From positions 310,001 to 374,000 of the forward strand of contig NZ_OZ026537.1 in assembly GCF_964020165.1 (NCBI RefSeq): a stretch of 64,000 nt of DNA. The letters are read 5' to 3'. This document shows, piece by piece, positions 58,735 to 64,000 of this stretch (the first letter of the stretch is position 1; each line of letters begins with the position of its first letter). Both the position numbers and the translations under genes were made by a program. The notes under the pieces were generated by a model that saw nothing but the letters and a program-made list of their open reading frames with translations, did no database searches and was not told the DNA's origin. This DNA comes from Buchnera aphidicola (Drepanosiphum platanoidis) (GTDB lineage Bacteria; Pseudomonadota; Gammaproteobacteria; Enterobacterales; Enterobacteriaceae).

Positions 58735-59102
58735 AGTTTTAAATTTTAATTTTAAAAAAATATTATTAAAAAATAAATAATAATTATTTATTTTTAATTT
58801 TAAATCTTTTAAGTTGATGAGATTGATATATTAATTTTTTTCAATAAATTTTTTTTAAATAATTTTATTTTATTTTATTATTAATTATAATAATAAACCA
58901 AATAATTTTTTACAATAAATAAATAAATTATTTTAATTTTTTTTATTATTTTTTTCAAAAATTTTTTTAATTTAGCATTTTTATTTTTTAAATTTTTTTG
59001 TATAATTAAATTTTAATAGTTTAATTAAAAAATAAACAATAGATAGTTTTTATATTAATTTTTAATTTTTTTTAAAATTAATTATTTTTTAGGAATATTT
59101 TT
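58735..59102. other. Gene-free AT-rich spacer between glyQ and nfo
   Basis: 368 bp of A/T-rich sequence between divergent genes; no reading frame or strong structure is seen. It must hold both promoters. TTTAGGAATA precedes the nfo ATG and is the ribosome-binding site. Confidence 0.6.
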
Positions 59103-59957
59103 ATGTATAATAATTATTATATTGGACCTCATATTAGTATTTTTGGAGGTGTAGAAAATTCTATAAAAAAAGCTTATAATTTAAATAGTACTGCATTTGG
59201 ATTATTTTTAAAAAATCCTTTACAATGGAAATTTCCAGAAATAAAAAATTTTCAAATTGAAAAATTTAAGTATAATTGTAAAAAATATAATTTTTCTAAT
59301 AATCAGATTTTACCTCATAGTAGTTTTTTAATAAATTTAGGTCATCCTGATAAAAAAAAATTAGAAAAATGCAGAATATATTTTTTAAAAGAAGTTAAAA
59401 GGTGTTATTTGTTAGGTTTAAAATTTTTAAATGTTCATCCTGGAAGTCATTTAAATCAAATTTCAGAAAATGTTTGCTTAAAAAATATATCAGAGTCTAT
59501 TAATTTTGTTTTAAACAATACTGATGAGATAATTATAATTATAGAAAATACTGCAGGTCAAGGTACAAATGTAGGTTATAATTTTAAACATATTGCAAAA
59601 ATTATTTCTAATGTTAATAATAAAAAAAGAATTGGGGTTTGTTTAGATACTTGTCATTTATTTGCTTCTGGTTATGATTTAAGAAACATAAAAAATTGTA
59701 AATTAATATTTAAAAATTTTGATAAAGTAGTAAACTTAAAATATTTAAAAAGTTTGCATTTAAATGATTCTAAAAAAAATTTTTTTAGTAGAAAAGATAG
59801 ACATGAAAATTTAGGTTATGGAAAAATAGGTAAAAAATTTTTTTCGTGGATTTTTAAAAATAAAATTTTTTTAAAAAAACCTATTATTTTAGAAACTCCA
59901 AAAAAAAAATTATGGAAAAAAGAACTTAAATGGATAAAATCTAAAATTAAATTTTAA
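59103..59957 (+). CDS. nfo: Endonuclease IV (AP endonuclease)
   Basis: Cuts DNA at abasic sites in base excision repair. The protein has 284 residues (E. coli 285). Zinc-binding and catalytic motifs are GPHISIFGGV, LPHSSFLINLGHP, LNVHPGSH, IIIENTAGQGTNVG, the family signature GVCLDTCHLFASGYD, LKSLHLNDSK, RHENLGYGKIG and ILETP. Conservation is high. With ligA it is one of two repair genes in the window. Confidence 0.96.
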   Translation: MYNNYYIGPHISIFGGVENSIKKAYNLNSTAFGLFLKNPLQWKFPEIKNFQIEKFKYNCKKYNFSNNQILPHSSFLINLGHPDKKKLEKCRIYFLKEVKRCYLLGLKFLNVHPGSHLNQISENVCLKNISESINFVLNNTDEIIIIIENTAGQGTNVGYNFKHIAKIISNVNNKKRIGVCLDTCHLFASGYDLRNIKNCKLIFKNFDKVVNLKYLKSLHLNDSKKNFFSRKDRHENLGYGKIGKKFFSWIFKNKIFLKKPIILETPKKKLWKKELKWIKSKIKF

Positions 59958-59963
59958 TTTTTA

Positions 59964-59989
59964 TTTTTTTTTTTTTTTTTTTTTTTTTT
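59964..59989. repeat. 26-nt poly(T) tract between nfo and rplY
   Basis: An uninterrupted run of 26 T begins 7 bases after the nfo stop codon. On the nfo transcript this is a long U tract without a strong preceding GC hairpin. It is the longest homopolymer I found in the window. Confidence 0.9.
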
Positions 59990-60030
59990 GGATTGTGTAA
60001 ACAATTTAATTTATTATATGAGTTAATTTT

Positions 60031-60330
60031 ATGATTGTTTTAAATGGCTTAAAAAGAAAAAAAAGTGGTACTCAAAATAGTAGAAGATTAAGACTAACAG
60101 AAAATTTTCCATCTATAATTTATAGAAAAAATTTATCTTCTATTTTGATTAGTTTAAATCAAAATGAATTATTAAAAATATATGATAAAATTGATAATTT
60201 TAAACATAAAAAATTTCAAATAAAATTAAAAAAAAAAAATATTTTTGTGAAAATTTTAGAAATTCAATTTCATTCTTTTAAACATAAATTTTTACATATA
60301 GATTTTTTATTTTTAAAAAAAATAATTTAA
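60031..60330 (+). CDS. rplY: 50S ribosomal protein L25
   Basis: Binds 5S rRNA. The protein has 99 residues (E. coli 94, the short form without a CTC domain). SGTQNSRRLRLTENFPSIIY corresponds to the conserved GKGASRRLRxxxxFPAIIYG. The end HSFKHKFLHIDFLFL matches the HPYKPKLQHIDFVR end. The middle is Lys-rich and divergent. It follows nfo on the same strand. Confidence 0.92.
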   Translation: MIVLNGLKRKKSGTQNSRRLRLTENFPSIIYRKNLSSILISLNQNELLKIYDKIDNFKHKKFQIKLKKKNIFVKILEIQFHSFKHKFLHIDFLFLKKII

Positions 60331-60426
60331 TTTTTTTTTTTAATTTAAATATGATATATTTTTTATATATAAATTTTATAATAAAATTTTAAAATTATAA
60401 AATATATATTTTATATAAATAATATT

Positions 60427-61047
60427 TTATTTTTTTTTAAAAAAAAATATAGATTTTATTGATATAATCAATATTATTAATATTGTTATTATAATAATAA
60501 TTGAATTGTAATAATTACAATTTTTATAAACAACATTTATTTTATTTATTAAAAATTCAGTAAAAATTCCTGGAGAAAAATATATAGGAGGCCATATAAT
60601 ACATCCTAATAAATTTGGAATTAAAAATTTTTTTAAAAAAGGAATGTTTAAAGTTCCAGACAAAATAGGTATAATAGGTCTTGTTAGTCCAATTAATTTT
60701 CCAAAAAAAATTGTCATTAAACTATATTTAAAAAGTAATTTTTCAGTTTTTTTAAAAATTTTTAATTTTTTTTGTATAAAATTATTTTTTTTTAGAAATT
60801 TTTTAAATTTCCATCCAATATAATAAGAAAACCAATCACCTAATATGCAACCTATTGTAGAGAATGAACAAGCATAATAAAAATTTATTTTTTGTTTAGA
60901 AATTATTGTTCCTAATAATGACATTAATATTAATCCAGGAAGAATGAAACTAATTAATGGGCAAGATTCTAAAAAAGATATAAAAAAAATTAAAATTAGG
61001 GTGTGTATAGAAGATTTTTTTGAAACTAATATCATCCAAGATTCCAT
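60427..61047 (-). CDS. yabI: DedA-family membrane protein, YabI-like
   Basis: Polytopic inner-membrane protein; DedA proteins support lipid flipping and envelope homeostasis, and the exact substrate here is unknown. The protein has 206 residues against 254 in E. coli YabI, so the C-terminal part is short. Motifs shared with YabI are FLESCPLISFILPGLILMS, IGCILGDWFSYYIGWKFKK, GKLIGLTRPIIPILSGTLNI and IPNLLGCIIWPPIYFSPG, which contain the family Arg and Pro positions. At least four hydrophobic segments are visible. E. coli yabI is in the same chromosomal region as surA and rsmA, supporting this member over other DedA paralogues. Confidence 0.83.
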   Translation of the reverse strand: MESWMILVSKKSSIHTLILIFFISFLESCPLISFILPGLILMSLLGTIISKQKINFYYACSFSTIGCILGDWFSYYIGWKFKKFLKKNNFIQKKLKIFKKTEKLLFKYSLMTIFFGKLIGLTRPIIPILSGTLNIPFLKKFLIPNLLGCIIWPPIYFSPGIFTEFLINKINVVYKNCNYYNSIIIIITILIILIISIKSIFFFKKK

Positions 61048-61489
61048 TTTTTTTCCTATTTAAAAAAAATTAAATAATCATTTATTCTATAATGATTACT
61101 ATAAATTAGTTTAATTATTATTTTATTAATAATTAATTTTTATATAAATAAAATTTTTTTAAATTTAAAATTCAAATTAGATATTTTTATATAATTTTTT
61201 TAAATTATATTTAATATATATATTTTTAAAATATACTATACAATATATAATATAATATAAAAATATTAATTCATTAAATATTAAAAAATTAATCTTTTGT
61301 ATATTTTTTTTTATTATTAAAATAAAATTTTTAAAAATAAAAATTTTTATTTATATAAAATTAAAAAATTTAAATAATTTTCACAATACTTTAAAAATAT
61401 AATTTTAAAAAATTATATTTAAAAAATTTATTTATAACAAAGTATATATAAAAAAATAAAAAAATATAAATATATTAAAATTAAATATT
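61048..61489. other. Gene-free AT-rich spacer between yabI and surA
   Basis: About 440 bp, A/T-rich, no credible reading frame; holds the divergent promoters. lptD precedes surA in E. coli but is not here. No clear Shine-Dalgarno is visible before the surA ATG at 61490. Confidence 0.6.
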
Positions 61490-62812
61490 ATGATAAAAAA
61501 ATGGTTTATAAAATTTATATTCTTAAGTTGTATTTTTAATTTTTTTTCAGTAAATTTATTATATAAAATTAATAATTTTCATAAAATTTTTATAAATAAA
61601 TTAGTAGCTAACATAAATGATGTTAATATTTTGCATAGTGATGTAAAAAAAGAAATATTTTTTATGTGTTTAAATGATTCTTTACATAAAAAAGATTTTT
61701 GCAAAAAGAAAATTTTTTTGTATGATCAAGCTTTAAATAATTTGATTATTAATAATTTGTTGTTACAAAATTCAGATCCTTCATTTTTATTAAAAATAAA
61801 TAGTCATGTAGATCATGATATACAAGAATTTTTAAATACAAAAAAAATGTTAAATGAAAAAGATTTTTATTGTGCTTGTTCTCAATTAGATAAAAATTTT
61901 GAATTTACATATGAAGAATATTTAACAAAAATAAAAAAAGTAATAATATTAGAATATTTAAAAAATGATATTGTAAAATCAAATATTCAAATATCTTCTA
62001 AAGAATTTAATAAAATTTACAAAAAAAATTTGTTAGATGAAGAAAAAAAATATTATGTAGATTTTTGTATTGTAGTAAAAAATTTAATAAATGAAAAATT
62101 TGTTAAAATTATTGATAATTTTAATTTTATGAATGTTGATGATTATACAGAATATTTTAATACATTAGAAAAAGATAATAATGTAAAAAATGAAAGTATG
62201 AGCTTAAAAGATTTTGAAAGTTTTATACACCAAAAAGTTGATATAAACTTAAAAAATTACGTTTTTAAGCCTTTTATACAAGGAACACAAGCTTTTTTTA
62301 TAAAAATAAATAATGTTTATTTAAATAAAAATAAATTTTTAAAAAAAATGTATAATGTTCATCATATTTTAATAAAATATGATTCTTACGGAAATCATAG
62401 TCCAGAATATATAAAAAATAAAGTTTATAGATTATATAATAACATTATAACTAATAAGAACTCTTTTGAAGAATTAGAAAAAAAATATTCTAATGATATT
62501 ACATTAAGTAATTATGGAGATTTAGGCTGGTTTAATGATCAAGAGTTTGATAAAAACTTTAAAAATGTTTTTCCAAGTATAGATAAAAATAATTGTATTA
62601 GTAAGCCTATTGAATCAAAGTTAGGTTGGAACATTTTTCAATTAAATTATATAAAAAATAAAAATTTTTTTAATAAATATGTTGAAAATAATACTTATTT
62701 ATATTTTTTTAAAAAAGATTATGATGATGTTTTAAACAAATATATTGATAAAATTAAGAAACTTTCTTATATAAAAATTTTTTATACAGGTAAAATTACG
62801 AAAAATTATTAA
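61490..62812 (+). CDS. surA: Periplasmic chaperone/peptidyl-prolyl isomerase SurA
   Basis: Escorts outer-membrane proteins across the periplasm. The protein has 440 residues (E. coli 428). A signal peptide or anchor is at 4-26, and the chaperone N-domain follows (KLVANINDVNILHSDVKKEI). The first parvulin domain (about 170-280) has lost its signature residues. The second (about 285-385) is clear, with MYNVHHILIKYDSYG, SFEELEKKYSNDITLSNYGD and LGWFNDQEF. In E. coli the first parvulin domain is inactive and the second is the active isomerase, which fits what is kept. 65 bp before rsmA; pdxA, which lies between them in E. coli, is absent. Confidence 0.92.
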   Translation: MIKKWFIKFIFLSCIFNFFSVNLLYKINNFHKIFINKLVANINDVNILHSDVKKEIFFMCLNDSLHKKDFCKKKIFLYDQALNNLIINNLLLQNSDPSFLLKINSHVDHDIQEFLNTKKMLNEKDFYCACSQLDKNFEFTYEEYLTKIKKVIILEYLKNDIVKSNIQISSKEFNKIYKKNLLDEEKKYYVDFCIVVKNLINEKFVKIIDNFNFMNVDDYTEYFNTLEKDNNVKNESMSLKDFESFIHQKVDINLKNYVFKPFIQGTQAFFIKINNVYLNKNKFLKKMYNVHHILIKYDSYGNHSPEYIKNKVYRLYNNIITNKNSFEELEKKYSNDITLSNYGDLGWFNDQEFDKNFKNVFPSIDKNNCISKPIESKLGWNIFQLNYIKNKNFFNKYVENNTYLYFFKKDYDDVLNKYIDKIKKLSYIKIFYTGKITKNY

Positions 62813-62877
62813 TAAAAAAAAATCAATAAAATCATTATACATTTTTTTTAAATATAAAAATTTATTAAGTAACATAT

Positions 62878-63687
62878 ATGAAATACAAAAAAAAAAAATT
62901 TTTTTATAAAAAACATTTTGGACAATGTTTTTTAAAAAATAAAAAAATTATAGATAAAATTATAAAAACAATAAGTCCTGAAAAAAAAAAGTATACTTAT
63001 TGTGAGATAGGTCCAGGTTTAGCTTCTTTAACTAAACCAATATCTATTTTTTTAAATAAATTGTTTGTTATTGATATAGATAAAGATGTTTTTAAATATT
63101 TTAAAAAAAAAAAATTTTTTAGTAATAAAGTAGTTTTTTTTTTAGAAAACGTTTTAAAATTTAATTTTTTAAATATTTTTAAAAAAAAAAAAATTAAAAT
63201 ATTTGGAAATCTTCCATATAATATTTCCACTATTTTAATTTTAAAACTTTTAAAATTTATTTCGATAATTAAAGATATGAATTTTATGTTTCAAAAAGAA
63301 GTAGCTTTACGTTTGTTTGCAAAACCAGGGAATAAAAATTATGGAAGACTTAGTATTATAGTTCAAAAATTCTTTAAAATATTTATTTTATTTGATGTTA
63401 ATCCTAGTTCATTTTATCCTAAACCAAAAGTTTTTTCTACATTTGTGAGATTAGAACCGATTGAATCTATCATTTATAATTATAAATATATTAAAATTTT
63501 AGAAAAAATTACTTTTATTGCTTTTCAACAAAGAAGAAAAATGATTAAAAAAAATTTTTCTTCTTTGTTTTCAGAAAATTTTTTATTAAAATTAGGAATT
63601 AACCCTAATGATCGAGCTGAAAATATTCCTAAAGAAAAATATTATGCTATGAGTGATTACATAATTAAAAAAAATATTTTTATATAA
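62878..63687 (+). CDS. rsmA: 16S rRNA dimethyladenosine transferase RsmA (KsgA)
   Basis: Dimethylates A1518 and A1519 in helix 45 of 16S rRNA late in 30S assembly. The protein has 269 residues (E. coli 273). Motifs are HFGQCFLKNKKIIDKII, the SAM-binding EIGPGLASLTKP, the catalytic NLPYNIST, FMFQKEVALRLFAKPGNKNYG, and VNPSSFYPKPKVFSTFVRLE. QQRRKMIKKNF in the C-terminal domain is also typical. apaG and apaH, which follow in E. coli, are missing. It converges with carB. Confidence 0.96.
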   Translation: MKYKKKKFFYKKHFGQCFLKNKKIIDKIIKTISPEKKKYTYCEIGPGLASLTKPISIFLNKLFVIDIDKDVFKYFKKKKFFSNKVVFFLENVLKFNFLNIFKKKKIKIFGNLPYNISTILILKLLKFISIIKDMNFMFQKEVALRLFAKPGNKNYGRLSIIVQKFFKIFILFDVNPSSFYPKPKVFSTFVRLEPIESIIYNYKYIKILEKITFIAFQQRRKMIKKNFSSLFSENFLLKLGINPNDRAENIPKEKYYAMSDYIIKKNIFI

Positions 63688-63833
63688 ATATATAAAAATA
63701 TTTTTTATTAATTTAAAAATTTGATAAGTTTGAAAAATTATAATTTTATATTATTTTAATATGAATTTTAAAGATTGTTTAATGAATTAAAAAATTATAA
63801 ATTAACAATTTTTACAATTTAATTTTTTTAAAA

Positions 63834-64000
63834 TTATTTATTAATTTCTTGTAGAGAAATTATGTTTTTTGTAGGATCAATATTAATAGAATTTACAGTA
63901 GCAAAAGCTCCGTTCATAGTAGTATTAAAAAAAATTTTTTTTTGTATTGCCATTTTTCTTATTAGAGAAGATTTTTTAATAGATTTTCTAGAAGAAGCTG
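63834..64000 (-). CDS. carB: Carbamoyl-phosphate synthase large subunit CarB, 3' end only
   Basis: Only the last 55 codons are in the window. The translated end reads ASSRKSIKKSSLIRKMAIQK, then FFNTTMNGAFATVNSINID and a terminal NIISLQEINK before the stop at 63834-63836. It aligns with the E. coli CarB end (RRAIEDSRVIRRSALQYKV.. TTLNGGFATAMAL.. EKVISVQEMHAQIK). CarB makes carbamoyl phosphate for arginine and pyrimidines. In E. coli carAB lies a short way from rsmA, consistent with this position. Confidence 0.88.
   Translation of the reverse strand, partial: ASSRKSIKKSSLIRKMAIQKKIFFNTTMNGAFATVNSINIDPTKNIISLQEINK

Overview
The window is a stretch of a very A+T-rich (well above 80 % by eye), strongly reduced gammaproteobacterial chromosome. 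Gene content and order point to Buchnera aphidicola, the nutritional endosymbiont of aphids. The evidence is a run of enterobacterial blocks (rpoD-dnaG-rpsU; ligA-Lys/Val tRNAs-gltX; fliF..fliR; fabB-talA-tkt-dapE-dapA-aroC; thrS-infC-rpmI-rplT-pheST; surA-rsmA-carB) joined by AT-rich gaps, proteins rich in Lys/Asn/Ile/Phe, almost no regulators, and flagellar genes without motor or filament genes. No phage, insertion sequence, CRISPR or transferred island is visible. The species assignment is inferred from synteny and protein resemblance, not from a database search.

Layout. 1-9 kb: the macromolecular-synthesis operon (rpsU, dnaG, rpoD), tsaD, cca and the general PTS genes ptsH-ptsI-crr. 9-13 kb: ligA, tRNA-Lys, tRNA-Val and gltX. 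13-20.5 kb: flagellar basal body and export genes fliE, fliF, fliG, fliN, fliO, fliP, fliQ and fliR. A 1.2-kb gene-free scar sits where fliH-fliM would be. 20.7-24.8 kb: rpmB-rpmG, ppa, pmbA, the RNase P RNA rnpB and rsmI. 24.9-33.6 kb: fabB, talA, tkt, dapE, dapA, aroC, smrB. 33.6-41.4 kb: a 1.4-kb gene-free stretch where his genes would be expected, then gnd and a chromosomal leuB-leuC-leuD-leuA operon. 41.7-58.7 kb: translation genes (metG, tilS, tRNA-Val(GAC), tyrS, thrS, infC, rpmI, rplT, pheS, pheT, glyS, glyQ) with sufA and aroH between them. 59-64 kb: nfo, rplY, a yabI-like DedA gene, surA, rsmA and the 3' end of carB.

Functionally the window combines information processing with the nutritional role of the symbiont. 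Sugar enters through the PTS, and the pentose phosphate enzymes (gnd, talA, tkt) supply erythrose-4-phosphate to aroH and aroC for aromatic amino acids. dapA and dapE make diaminopimelate and lysine, leuABCD makes leucine, and carB feeds arginine and pyrimidines. The flagellar genes would build a secretion-type basal body without a rotor or filament.

The most striking observations are losses of quality-control and regulatory parts inside otherwise intact genes. ThrRS has lost all editing-site ligands and PheRS beta has lost most editing-pocket residues. The CCA enzyme has lost its HD catalytic pair, and DNA ligase has lost its BRCT domain. The leucine-binding region of LeuA is degenerate, and FliG has lost its torque aspartates. 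The leu operon is in the chromosome in a circularly permuted order, and the his and cysK genes are missing from their expected places. I found no clear candidate for a wholly new defence-type or catalytic system; the novelty here is reductive.
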